Position numbers and translations under genes: made by a program | Source: an uncultured Mailhella sp. | GTDB lineage: Bacteria > Desulfobacterota > Desulfovibrionia > Desulfovibrionales > Desulfovibrionaceae | DNA length: 39,672 nt | Direction: 5' to 3' | Assembly: GCA_944322695.1 (NCBI GenBank) | Contig: CALUPQ010000084.1 | Span: 1-39,672, forward strand | Shown here: one piece after another, positions 1 through 7,717 of the stretch | Layout: the number at the start of each line of letters is the position of its first letter | How positions within the stretch are numbered: position 1 is the stretch's first letter | Notes under the pieces: generated by a model | Told to the model about the DNA's origin: nothing | Databases searched by the model: none | The model's input: the letters and a program-made list of their open reading frames with translations, nothing else

Positions 1-66
1 AGATACAAAGCTGGGCCAGGGCCCGGATTCGAGCTGGTCCAACAGGGGGGTTGCATGTTTCGCCAT
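1..66 (-). CDS. dsrA: DsrA, dissimilatory sulfite reductase alpha subunit (N-terminal 22 codons only)
   Basis: The minus strand reads ATG at 66-64 followed by 22 codons giving MAKHATPLLDQLESGPWP and then SFVS, which matches the conserved N-terminus of Desulfovibrio DsrA as I remember it. A good ribosome binding site, GGAGGT, lies 6 nt upstream (revcomp of 73-78). DsrA with DsrB forms the cytoplasmic siroheme/[4Fe-4S] enzyme that reduces sulfite in anaerobic sulfur respiration. The gene runs off the left edge, so no catalytic or cluster residues can be checked. It is divergent from the gene at 692, with about 625 bp of control region between them. Only 22 residues support the call, but they are very characteristic. 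Confidence 0.88.
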   Translation of the reverse strand, partial: MAKHATPLLDQLESGPWPSFVS

Positions 67-691
67 TGCCTTACCTCCACATGGTTGATTATGGGTCTGT
101 CGCTTTGCCAACCAATGAGCCGGAAAAGTTTTCCGCTCAGACAGAGCGACCCCTGATACACCAATACTGAGCCGGATGTGCGAGGGCACAATTCAAGTCC
201 CGGCCTTACAGCGTGTAACCCCGTTACTACCCTATTTTAGGTGCGAGCACAATAGCTCGGCCTCTGTTCACAAGCCAGTGCGCTTTTCCAAGGTCGTAAA
301 AAAGGTGAAAAACCTGTATTTTCAAGGATAAAACCATAAAATGCGGTATTTTTCGACCGTTCCCCCCGTAATGGTTGGTTCCGAAAAGGAACGAGCAGAG
401 CCGAGTGAAGGAGGATGGGGAACGAAGGGGGGCTTGCAATATATTGAAATAAAACAATTAAAAAAATACTGAAAATGTACCAGGGGGATTGCGTCGAAAA
501 ATGTCAAGAGAAAAAAAGAACAAGCTGATGAAGTCGGGATTAATTTTTTAAGCTCGTCGCTTCCGGAACCCCTCCTGGGGAGGGAAAAAATTGGAGTGCT
601 CATAATACTTTATTTTTCCTGCATTAAAAGATAGGATGTACCATCCCTGTTAAAAGGGCCTGTCTGCCGGACGGGCCATTCCGGAGGTACC
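67..691. promoter_or_regulatory. Divergent control region between dsrA and the gene at 692
   Basis: This 625-bp stretch holds no convincing gene; the short ORFs on both strands have no recognisable sequence. It is clearly more A+T-rich (especially 290-350 and 430-560) than the flanking genes. It contains two related inverted repeats (177-190 and 241-250) on the dsrA side, a small hairpin CGCTC-AGACA-GAGCG near 139-153, and a GC-rich hairpin CCTCC/GGAGG near 570-583. The long dsrA leader is likely regulatory, but no promoter stands out clearly. Confidence 0.5.
177..253. repeat. Two copies of a GTGC-centred inverted repeat upstream of dsrA
   Basis: TGTGCGAGGGCACA at 177-190 is a perfect 5-bp inverted repeat with a 4-bp spacer. 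GTGCGAGCAC at 241-250 is a 4-bp inverted repeat with a 2-bp spacer. Both continue into AAT on the plus strand, so on the dsrA strand both read ATTGTGC then TCGCAC. The spacing (about 111 and 175 bp from the dsrA start) suggests a regulator binding site, possibly of the CRP/FNR type. No regulator can be named from the sequence. Confidence 0.35.
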
Positions 692-2521
692 ATGATTCTT
701 TTCAAGAAAAGTTCCGAGCGCAGCCTTCATCTGGAGGAGAGGGCCGACCCCCAGCTTTACCGTGAACTTTTCCCCTATACGAGGATTGGGCGCATAGGGT
801 TCGACGGCACCATCATCGCCCCTCGCCCGGCCGACCCATGCTTCATTACCGATACGACCTTCCGCGACGGGCAGCAGGCCCGTCCTCCCTATACGGTCAA
901 GCAGATAGCCCACATTTTCGACTTGCTGCATAAGCTCGGCGGCAAGAGCGGGCTCATTCAGGCTTCGGAATTTTTCATGTACTCCGCCAAGGACCGCAAG
1001 GCCATAGAAACCTGCCGTGCCCGCGGATACCGCTTTCCCCGCGTCACGGGCTGGATTCGCGCCAACGAAAACGACCTCCGCATCGCCAGGGACATGGAGT
1101 TCGACGAGGTGGGGCTGCTTACCAGCGTGTCCGACTATCATATCTACCTTAAATTAGGAAAGACGCGCCAGCAGGCCATGGACGACTACCTGCGCATCGT
1201 GGAGCGCGCCCTTGAGTGGGGCATCGTGCCGCGCTGCCATTTTGAAGACATAACCCGCGCGGACATACACGGGTTCTGTCTGCCTTTTGCCTCGCGCCTC
1301 ATGGAGCTTGCGCGCAAGGCCTCCATGCCGGTGAAAATACGCCTCTGCGATACCATGGGCTTCGGCGTGCCCTACGCCGGAGCGGCGCTTCCGCGCTCTG
1401 TGCAGGGCATCGTGCGCGCCTTTACCGACGAGGCGGGCGTGCCCGGCCAGTGGCTGGAGTGGCACGGCCACAACGATTTTCACAAGGTGCTCGTCAACGG
1501 CGTCACCGCGTGGCTGTACGGCTGCGCTTCCGTGAACGGGGCGCTGCTCGGCTTCGGCGAACGCACGGGCAACACTCCCGTGGAAGCGCTGGTCATGGAA
1601 TACATTTCCCTGACCGGCAACGACGACGTGGCGGACACCACGGTCATTTCCGAAATCGCCGAATACTTCGTCAAGGAACTCGAATACACCATTCCGCCGA
1701 ACTATCCCTTCGTGGGCAGCGACTTCAACGCCACCAGCGCGGGCGTGCATGTGGACGGCCTCGCCAAGAACGAGGAAATCTACAACATTTTCGATACGAA
1801 CAAGATTCTCAACCGGCCCGTTCCCATCATCATTACCGACAAGTCCGGTCGTGCGGGCGTGGCCTATTGGATTAACACCAATCTGGAGCTGGACGAAAGC
1901 CGTCACGTCACCAAGAAGCATCCTGCCGTGGGCCAGATATACAACGCCATCATGCAGGCCTACGAGGCGGGGCGCAACACCTCTTTCTCCAACAAGGAAA
2001 TGCTGGCGCTGGTCAAGCACTTCATGCCCGAGCTTTTCGTCTCCGAACTGCAGAAGCTCAAGAGAGTGGCCAGCCGCCTTGCCTCCGGCATCATGACGCG
2101 TCTTGCCGAGGCGTGCCGCGCCAGCCGTACGGACCAGGAGCGCTGCGATGCCATGCAGACCTTTGCCGACCATTATCCCTATATCCAGTTCATCACCCTT
2201 ACCGACGCCCACGGCAAGCTGCTTCAGGCCGTGGTCACGGACGAGGCCAATACCGACAAGTACGGGCATCTGCCCGAGCCCGGCTATGACTACTCCGACC
2301 GCATCTGGTTCAAGATGCCCATGCAGGACGGTGAACTGCACGTGACGGACGTGTATCAGTCCCAGTACACGGGCGCGCTCATTCTTTCCGTTTCCCAGGC
2401 GGTGACGGACGACAAGGACGAGATTGTCGGCGTGCTGTGCGGGGATATACAGCTTGAAGAGATTCTCAAGCATACCGAGGACCTGGAAGCCGAGGAAAAG
2501 GATAATTCCGGTCAGATGTAA
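692..2521 (+). CDS. DRE-TIM metallolyase, Re-citrate synthase/isopropylmalate synthase-like, with C-terminal Cache-like sensor domain
   Basis: 609 residues; ATG preceded by GGAGGT at 683-688. Residues about 50-380 form an HMGL-like TIM barrel of the isopropylmalate/homocitrate/Re-citrate synthase family: DTTFRDGQQ at 54-62, HGHNDF at 258-263 with the two metal histidines, GERTGN at 289-294 and GVHVDG at 351-356. The ARPPYT continuation and the SEFF and HFEDITRAD blocks resemble the clostridial/Desulfovibrio subgroup that contains Re-citrate synthase, so condensation of acetyl-CoA with oxaloacetate is the best guess. The exact acyl acceptor cannot be decided from sequence. Residues about 465-592 do not belong to a LeuA-type regulatory domain; they look like a PAS-fold Cache/PDC sensor (YIQFITLTDAHGKLL, DYSDRIWF, GVLCGDIQLEEIL) without membrane segments. 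A strong terminator follows directly. It is divergent from dsrA. Confidence 0.75.
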   Translation: MILFKKSSERSLHLEERADPQLYRELFPYTRIGRIGFDGTIIAPRPADPCFITDTTFRDGQQARPPYTVKQIAHIFDLLHKLGGKSGLIQASEFFMYSAKDRKAIETCRARGYRFPRVTGWIRANENDLRIARDMEFDEVGLLTSVSDYHIYLKLGKTRQQAMDDYLRIVERALEWGIVPRCHFEDITRADIHGFCLPFASRLMELARKASMPVKIRLCDTMGFGVPYAGAALPRSVQGIVRAFTDEAGVPGQWLEWHGHNDFHKVLVNGVTAWLYGCASVNGALLGFGERTGNTPVEALVMEYISLTGNDDVADTTVISEIAEYFVKELEYTIPPNYPFVGSDFNATSAGVHVDGLAKNEEIYNIFDTNKILNRPVPIIITDKSGRAGVAYWINTNLELDESRHVTKKHPAVGQIYNAIMQAYEAGRNTSFSNKEMLALVKHFMPELFVSELQKLKRVASRLASGIMTRLAEACRASRTDQERCDAMQTFADHYPYIQFITLTDAHGKLLQAVVTDEANTDKYGHLPEPGYDYSDRIWFKMPMQDGELHVTDVYQSQYTGALILSVSQAVTDDKDEIVGVLCGDIQLEEILKHTEDLEAEEKDNSGQM

Positions 2522-2527
2522 ACCTTG

Positions 2528-2563
2528 GCCGCGCCTTCCCAAGACGGAGGCGCGGCGTTTTTT
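2528..2563 (+). terminator. Rho-independent terminator after the DRE-TIM gene
   Basis: GCCGCGCCT (2528-2536) pairs perfectly with AGGCGCGGC (2548-2556), followed by G and six T. It lies 7 bp after the stop codon. It also rules out the longer upstream start of the serine dehydratase ORF. Confidence 0.93.
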
Positions 2564-2626
2564 CGTCGGAAGGGCATCCCTTCTGCCGAGGAATGCCGGA
2601 ATATTCTTTTAATGAGGAAGCGCTTC

Positions 2627-3994
2627 ATGCAGCCCATTACCACGTCGATTTTTTCGCTGTTCAAGGTCGGACCCGGTCCTTCTAGCTCGCATACCATCGG
2701 CCCCATGACCGCGGGACGTCTTTTCTCCCTCACCTGTGCCGAACTGCCGCGTGAAGTCCTGGCCCGTGCCGCCCGCATTCGGGTGCGTCTTTTCGGCTCC
2801 CTGAGCGCCACGGGAGCCGGGCACGGTACGGATGCGGCCGTTCTTGCGGGCATACTCGGAATACGGCCGGAGGACTGCCCTCCCGGTTTTCTTGCCAAAC
2901 TGTCCGCGGAGCCTGCCGTTGAGCACAGGGTGGAGCTCGGCGTGGGCAGTGCGCTCATGACCCTTTCCGACGTGGTTCATGACTCCGTGGTGCATGACTA
3001 TCCCTACAGCAACACGCTTCTTGCCGAACTGCTCGACGCTTCGGGCGGCGTGCTGTTCGAAAAGGCCTATTATTCGGTGGGCGGCGGCTTCGTGCAGTGG
3101 GACGGCTGGAAGGCGCCGGAGCTGGGCGCCCCCGCATATCCCTACAGCAACATGAAGGAGCTGCGGGGCATAGTGCGCAGTCAGGGGCTGAATCTCTATG
3201 AAATCATGCTTGCCAACGAGTCGGCCATCACCGGAGCGTCGCGCACGTCCATCATCGACGGTCTGAACGACCTTCTGGACAGAATGGAGGAGTCCGTAAG
3301 GCACGGGCTCAACGGCAGCGGGTATCTTGCCGGTCCGCTCAAGGTCGAGCGCAAGGCGCACATGCTGCATGAAAGAGCGCGGGCATTGCAGGCCGCTCCC
3401 GGCAAGTTCCTTGCCGGGCTCAACGCCTACGCCTTTGCGGCTTCGGAGGAAAACGCCTCCGGCGGCGTCATCGTCACGGCGCCTACCTGCGGTTCCGCCG
3501 GGGTCATGCCCGCGCTGGTCTATGCCATGCGTCACGACATGTTCATCGGCGACAGAGCCATACGCGAGGGATTCCTTGCAGCTGCCGCGGTGGGCTTCAT
3601 CGCCAAGCACAATGCCAGCATCGCCGGGGCGGAAGTGGGCTGTCAGGGCGAAATAGGCGTGGCTTCCGCCATGGCCGCCGCCATGCTCACCGATGCGCAG
3701 GGCAATCCTTCCCGCTACGTGGAAAACGCCGCCGAAGTGGCGCTGGAACATCACCTCGGCATCACCTGCGACCCTGTGGGCGGCTATGTGCAGATTCCCT
3801 GCATTGAGCGCAACGCCATGGGCGCGGTCAAGGCGTTCAACGCGTCTCTCATCAGCACGGGAACAAGTCCGGAGGCTCATCGCGTCTCCCTTGATGCCGC
3901 CATCGCCGCCATGGCCGAAACCGGCAGGGAAATGAGCCACAAGTTTAAGGAAACATCCATGGGCGGACTTGCCGTCAGCATGGTCACCTGCTGA
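2627..3994 (+). CDS. sdaA: L-serine ammonia-lyase, iron-sulfur dependent, single chain
   Basis: 455 residues from the ATG at 2627, which has GAGGAAG at 2614-2620 as its binding site. The open frame extends back to 2525 but would cross the terminator, and an ATG at 2612 has no better site. It deaminates L-serine to pyruvate and ammonia with a catalytic [4Fe-4S] cluster. KVGPGPSSSHT near residues 13-23, the catalytic-domain block APTCGSAGVMPA, and cysteines at 339, 381 and 392 with the 42- and 11-residue spacing of the known cluster ligands are all present. The protein ends in a cysteine (455), as in Legionella-type enzymes where the C-terminal cysteine occupies the active site. The length matches E. 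coli SdaA. It stands alone between a terminator and the DsbA-like gene. Confidence 0.95.
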   Translation: MQPITTSIFSLFKVGPGPSSSHTIGPMTAGRLFSLTCAELPREVLARAARIRVRLFGSLSATGAGHGTDAAVLAGILGIRPEDCPPGFLAKLSAEPAVEHRVELGVGSALMTLSDVVHDSVVHDYPYSNTLLAELLDASGGVLFEKAYYSVGGGFVQWDGWKAPELGAPAYPYSNMKELRGIVRSQGLNLYEIMLANESAITGASRTSIIDGLNDLLDRMEESVRHGLNGSGYLAGPLKVERKAHMLHERARALQAAPGKFLAGLNAYAFAASEENASGGVIVTAPTCGSAGVMPALVYAMRHDMFIGDRAIREGFLAAAAVGFIAKHNASIAGAEVGCQGEIGVASAMAAAMLTDAQGNPSRYVENAAEVALEHHLGITCDPVGGYVQIPCIERNAMGAVKAFNASLISTGTSPEAHRVSLDAAIAAMAETGREMSHKFKETSMGGLAVSMVTC

Positions 3995-4144
3995 CGTTGC
4001 TTTTCGAAAAGTGCGGCTCCGAATGCTTGTTTTCGGCTGAAGAACAGACTGTTTCAGCCCGAAAGCCTCAGCAATGTTTCGTAAAAACCGCCTGCCTTGT
4101 CAGGCTGCATCGAAAAAGATATAGTCGCGCAAAAGGAGATGAGC

Positions 4145-4939
4145 ATGTCTTTTTTTCGTCATATATGCCTGATGCTTTTTCTGCTTTCTGGAGGAGTTCT
4201 CGTTGCAGGAACGGCTCAGGCCGCGCCCGCGTCGGAGGCTGCCGCACAGCTTGAGGCTCTTTTGAAGGCCCATCCGGAACTGATATTGAACGTTCTTGAA
4301 CAGCATAGTGAAGAACTGCTTGATATTGTTCAGAAGGGGTCGGACAAGCGCCGCCGTTCGGTTCTTCTGCGCCAGTGGGAGAGCGATATCAACGAGCCCA
4401 AGCAGGTGGCCGTCGAGGGACGCCCCGTGGGCGGCGCCGCGGATGCTCCGGTCACCATCATCGCCTTTTCCGATTTTCTCTGCACCTACTGCCATCAGGC
4501 TGCCTATACCGTGGGCAATCTGATGAAGCGTTACCCCGGAAAGGTGCGCCTCATCTTCAAGCAGATTCCCAAGACCCAGGCCGGACGCATGGCCGCCGAG
4601 TGGTTCATTGCCGCCTATCAGACGGACAAGACGAAGGCGTGGAAGATGTACGCGCTTCTTTTTGACCGTCAGAAGCAGGTGGAAGACAACACGCTTGCCG
4701 CGCTGCGTGAAATTGCCGCGGAAGCCGGGTTCGACGCGAAGGCTCTGGAGGCTTCCGTCAAGAGCAAGGCCAAGGAACTCGACGCCATGCTCGCCGCCGA
4801 CGCCGCCGATGCCAATGCCCTCGGCTTTGTGGGACCCCCCTATTTCCTTGTGAACAACATGGTGCTGCGCGGGGCGCTTCCCATGGAAAATTTTGTGGAT
4901 GCCGTGGACATGGCTCTCAAGCATACGGCGGCCAAGTAG
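4145..4939 (+). CDS. Exported DsbA-family thiol:disulfide oxidoreductase
   Basis: 264 residues from the ATG at 4145, with AAGGAG at 4133-4138 (the ATG at 4139 overlaps that site). Residues 1-27 are a signal peptide (hydrophobic LMLFLLSGGVLVAG, cleavage after AQA). Residues about 30-85 are a helical stalk rich in E, L and Q, and from 95 on there is a DsbA-type thioredoxin fold with the redox motif CTYC at 113-116, a helical insertion and the cis-proline segment GPPYFLV. This architecture (N-terminal helix plus DsbA fold) resembles the ScsC/Com1/BdbD group, some of which oligomerise through the stalk and act as isomerases. It acts in the periplasm. The ribF start lies 4 bp after its stop, suggesting co-transcription. 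Confidence 0.85.
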   Translation: MSFFRHICLMLFLLSGGVLVAGTAQAAPASEAAAQLEALLKAHPELILNVLEQHSEELLDIVQKGSDKRRRSVLLRQWESDINEPKQVAVEGRPVGGAADAPVTIIAFSDFLCTYCHQAAYTVGNLMKRYPGKVRLIFKQIPKTQAGRMAAEWFIAAYQTDKTKAWKMYALLFDRQKQVEDNTLAALREIAAEAGFDAKALEASVKSKAKELDAMLAADAADANALGFVGPPYFLVNNMVLRGALPMENFVDAVDMALKHTAAK

Positions 4940-4943
4940 TCTC

Positions 4944-5873
4944 ATGATTGTCGATTCTCATCCGAAAACGCTGCGCGACTATGCAGCGTGGGACGTTTGC
5001 GCGGCCACCGTCGGCAACTTCGACGGTGTGCATCTCGGCCACCAGGCGCTGCTGCGTCGTACGGTGGAGTACGCGCATGCCAAAGGCATTCCTGCCGTTG
5101 CCGTGACGTTTGACCCCCATCCTGCGGCGGTTCTTTCCTCCTGTGCGCCCAAGGTGCTCTGTTCCACGGCCCAGCGCCTGGAATATATGGAAGAGCAGGG
5201 GATAGATGCCGTCCTTGTGCTCCATTTCGACAGAAGCCTTGCCTCGGAAAGTTCGGGGGATTTCTGCCGTCGGGTGCTTATGGAGGGCCTGCAGGCGGAA
5301 GAGCTGTTCATCGGATACGATTTCCGCATGGGCAGGGACCAGTCCGGGCTGGCGGAGCTGTGCAGCGTGTTCCCTCATGTCACGCAGGTGGAGGCCGTCA
5401 TGAAGGACGGCGCTCCCGTCAGCTCCACGCGCATCAGAAAGGCTTTGGCGGAAGGCAGACTTGAAGAGGCCAATGCCCTCCTGGGACGTCCTTTTTCCGT
5501 ACAGGGAGAAGTGGTGCACGGGGAAGGGCGCGGCGGCCCTCTGCTGGGAATACCCACGGCCAATCTCGACATTTCCCACAGCCAGGCCATGACGGCTCCG
5601 GCCGTGTATGCCACTTCCGCCCGTCTGCTGGACGGGGAAGGTGCGGGGGAATGGCGCATGGCAGTCACCAGCTTCTGCAAGAATCCTACCTTTGACGGGG
5701 CTGCCCTGACCTTGGAAACCCATATCATGGATTTTTCGGGCGATATTTACGGACGCGGGCTGGAGGTGCGTTTTCTTGCCCGGCTGCGCTCGGACCGTCG
5801 TTTCGATGGGCTGGAAGCCCTGAAGGCGCAGCTTCATGCCGACATGGAAGAAAGGAGAGGTCTGCCTCTCTGA
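4944..5873 (+). CDS. ribF: Bifunctional riboflavin kinase/FAD synthetase
   Basis: 309 residues, the normal family length. It converts riboflavin to FMN and then to FAD in the cytoplasm. The N-terminal nucleotidyltransferase domain carries GNFDGVHLGH at 24-33 and TFDPHP; SSTRIRKAL marks the end of that domain. The C-terminal flavokinase domain has the GPLLGIPTANL substrate-binding block. The ATG at 4944 follows the preceding stop by 4 bp and has no clear binding site of its own, so translation is probably coupled to the upstream gene. Confidence 0.95.
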   Translation: MIVDSHPKTLRDYAAWDVCAATVGNFDGVHLGHQALLRRTVEYAHAKGIPAVAVTFDPHPAAVLSSCAPKVLCSTAQRLEYMEEQGIDAVLVLHFDRSLASESSGDFCRRVLMEGLQAEELFIGYDFRMGRDQSGLAELCSVFPHVTQVEAVMKDGAPVSSTRIRKALAEGRLEEANALLGRPFSVQGEVVHGEGRGGPLLGIPTANLDISHSQAMTAPAVYATSARLLDGEGAGEWRMAVTSFCKNPTFDGAALTLETHIMDFSGDIYGRGLEVRFLARLRSDRRFDGLEALKAQLHADMEERRGLPL

Positions 5874-6219
5874 GCACTTCCTGTTTCGGGCAGAAGCGGA
5901 CCTGCCGGCTCCGTTATGGAGCGGGGCATCCTGCCTTGCTGGAAGCCATGAGCTGCTTCAGAAAAGGCGTTTTTCTGCCGGCAGACCGGGAAAGGAGAGC
6001 GGTCCGGGAGAAATTCTTTCCGGAGTGTCATTTTCTGGAAGCAATGAACGGCGAGGCACTTTGTCCTGAAGGAATTTGCGAGGGAAAAGCGTGCAATCTC
6101 CTCAAGGGAAATTCCGCTCCGTCCCCGGATGCATGCTTTCGCAGCTAACGAAGGAGCCGGGTTGCCGCGGGAAAAAAGGCTTGCCCGCCGGCGGCAGTTC
6201 GTGTAAAACACACGTTTGT
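5874..6219. other. Gene-less spacer between ribF and tRNA-Ser
   Basis: I see no supported gene in these 346 bp; short ORFs here have no recognisable sequence or good start site. A tRNA promoter is possible just before 6220 (TTGCCC at 6181 and TAAAAC at 6204, 17 bp apart), which is weak. Confidence 0.4.
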
Positions 6220-6313
6220 GGAAAGGTAGCGAAGAGGCCGTAACGCGCTCGACTCGAAATCGAGTTATCGGTGATGAGCCGGTACGTGGGTTCGAATCCC
6301 ACCCTTTCCGCCA
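6220..6313 (+). tRNA. tRNA-Ser (anticodon CGA), CCA encoded
   Basis: Acceptor stem GGAAAGG (6220-6226) pairs with CCTTTCC (6303-6309), discriminator G6310, encoded CCA 6311-6313. The anticodon arm is CTCGA-CT-CGA-AA-TCGAG, followed by a long variable arm typical of serine tRNAs and a T arm with GGTTCGAATCC. It reads UCG codons. It lies next to a broken integrase gene, as expected for an integration site. Confidence 0.97.
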
Positions 6314-6329
6314 GAATAGATGCTGAGAA

Positions 6330-6372
6330 AGTCCCATAAGGTACATAAACCCTTGTGGGACTTATTTTTTTT
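6330..6372 (+). terminator. Terminator after tRNA-Ser
   Basis: AGTCCCATAAGG (6330-6341) pairs with CCTTGTGGGACT (6351-6362), a 12-bp stem with one G-U pair, followed by TATTTTTTTT. Confidence 0.93.
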
Positions 6373-6412
6373 AAAAATTATAGTCCCGCATAATCCAGGA
6401 AGCAACATGGAC

Positions 6413-6488
6413 ATACCCCCAAAATTGGGGGTACATTTGGGGGTATCTTGCGAAAATATCGGATGGCCCCTTTGAAAATACCCCCAAA
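6413..6488. repeat. Four copies of ATACCCCCAAA in two orientations upstream of the integrase remnant
   Basis: Copies: 6413-6423 (plus), 6425-6433 (minus, 9 bp), 6436-6446 (minus) and 6478-6488 (plus). The first two form a near-perfect palindrome, ACCCCCAA-AA-TTGGGGGT. Repeats of this size just before a tRNA-associated integrase gene are what arm-type integrase binding sites (or the operator of an autoregulated integrase) look like. That role is inferred. Confidence 0.7.
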
Positions 6489-6499
6489 TGGAGTAAATC

Positions 6500-6697
6500 A
6501 TGCGTAAAGTCGATATGTTATCGGCTAAAGAAGTCGAAAAGGCCAAGCCTCTGGAGAAGCCCTGCAAGCTCATGTACGGAGAAGGTCTCTACCTGTATGT
6601 CACGCCTGCCGGAGGCAAGTTCTGGAGGTTGAAATATAGAAGACCTGATGACAAGGAAGATACTTTGAGTCTTGGAAGGCTGCATATACTGTGTTGA
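6500..6697 (+). pseudogene. Truncated P4-type tyrosine integrase (N-terminal arm-binding domain only)
   Basis: 65 codons with binding site GGAG at 6490-6493. The protein MRKVDMLSAKEVEKAKPLEK continues through YGEGLYLYVTPAGGKFW and RLKYRRPDDKEDTLSLGR, the standard start of the DUF4102 domain of P4/tRNA-type integrases, which normally continue for about 400 residues. After LSLGR the frame changes to LHILC and stops; the core-binding and catalytic domains (R-H-R-Y) are absent, and the next kilobase contains no integrase sequence I recognise. It lies 187 bp after tRNA-Ser. Most likely it is what remains of an excised or deleted island. Confidence 0.85.
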
Positions 6698-6909
6698 AAA
6701 AGATGAGCATAGTCTGAAGGTCCGAGAGAAAGCGGCGGAAGGAGCTGCTTCCAAAAGGAGGAGAACAGGCGCTTGGCATTGATGCAGCATGGATGCCGGG
6801 GCCGGTTTCGCAGGGGACGAAGGGGTGACTGTTGCCTGGCTGACACCGGGCGGAACGGTTTGTCGGATGACATGACGTTTTGGGGGAAAGTGTTTCATGA
6901 TTTTGCTTT

Positions 6910-6942
6910 GACCGGGGCGACTGCGTCTTCCGGTCTTTTTTT
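6910..6942 (+). terminator. Candidate terminator in the decayed region
   Basis: GACCGG (6910-6915) pairs with CCGGTC (6930-6935), followed by seven T. The loop is long (14 nt), so it is moderate in quality. Confidence 0.6.
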
Positions 6943-7408
6943 GTCTTTCCGCATTGTTCGCCTGCCGGTTGCGGGGAGAAGTGAAACATGACGGAAGGGC
7001 GTTTCTTACGAGTCTCCGTGCTCGTGTGCTTTGGTCTCAGGGGAGGGAAGCTGTCTTCCCGATGACGTTACCGCGGCTCGGCATACGGGCGGTGTTTCCA
7101 GAGCTGCGGCAGTCGTGATGCGGCGCGCTCCGTTTGCCCGGCCTCTACCGACCGCGATGAAAAGGCCTCCGTCCGCGTTGGCATTGTTCCCGGAGCAGGC
7201 CGGTACGTTTTTCTCTTTTCTTGAATCGGTCACGTGCGGTTTTCGTTGTCCTGGCACGGTGCTTCTCTCGTGTCGCAGGGTGCCTTCCACGTCCTGCCGG
7301 GAAAGTTTTCCGTCGGCCTTCTTTTCTGCCAGTCCGGCAGGCCTCCTGTTTCGTTAGTCCCCTTCAGGTTCCCGCGCAGCGGTGCATTTCCCGGAATATG
7401 AACGCTGC

Positions 7409-7629
7409 ATGACGCATTTTTATTTGCGCACAATGACGCAAATAACCGGCGTATCACGTTGTATTTTTTGTTTAAAAAACTCCCTTTCCGATGGGAAGAG
7501 ATGAGTTTACCGCATTTTTTTTCCTTCTGCCGGAAAAAAGGTTATGGAAAATTAATAATCCCGTCATTCCTGATATACATATCCATTTTATATCCATACG
7601 CATATTCGCATTTTCTCTTATTGTGCGAA
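7409..7629. promoter_or_regulatory. Putative operator elements upstream of the phn operon
   Basis: ATGACGCA occurs at 7409-7416 and again at 7433-7440, 24 bp apart. ATTTGCG (7422-7428) and CGCAAAT (7437-7443) form a 7-bp inverted repeat with an 8-bp spacer. TTCGCA (7605-7610) and TGCGAA (7624-7629) form a second inverted repeat. The segment is A+T-rich and lies before phnC. There is no clear match to the E. coli Pho box. The regulator is unknown; no phnF is present in the window. Confidence 0.4.
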
Positions 7630-7717
7630 ATACATGGGCATAAAAACATCCATTACTTCCTTTAATACTATGCCGTACAGGTTTTAAGTACTGCATCACA
7701 GGTTATGGAGGATATCC

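Larger units (their letters stand above)
6698..7717. other. Gene-less region between integrase remnant and phnC
   Basis: About 1 kb with no supportable gene. 6700-7380 has the G+C content of the chromosome but only short unrecognised frames, fitting decayed island DNA. There is a hairpin with a T run at 6910-6942. From about 7400 to 7717 the DNA becomes A+T-rich and carries inverted repeats; this is the likely phnC promoter region. Confidence 0.5.

Noticed and set aside
241..260. GTGCG followed by structured sequence, like a group II intron 5' end
   Set aside because: No intron-encoded protein, domain V or plausible 3' end follows; better explained as an operator-like palindrome in the dsrA leader.
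1154..2542. 462-codon open frame on the minus strand opposite the DRE-TIM gene
   Set aside because: Low-complexity H/V/G/R-rich product with no motif, caused by codon bias of the G+C-rich gene on the other strand. The same applies to long antisense frames at 2609-3940, 12179-13303, 30528-32438, 32453-33670 and 36668-38758.
5948..6148. Plus-strand frame beginning MSCFRKGVFLPAD between ribF and tRNA-Ser
   Set aside because: No ribosome binding site, no recognisable sequence, and cysteine/proline content typical of chance frames.
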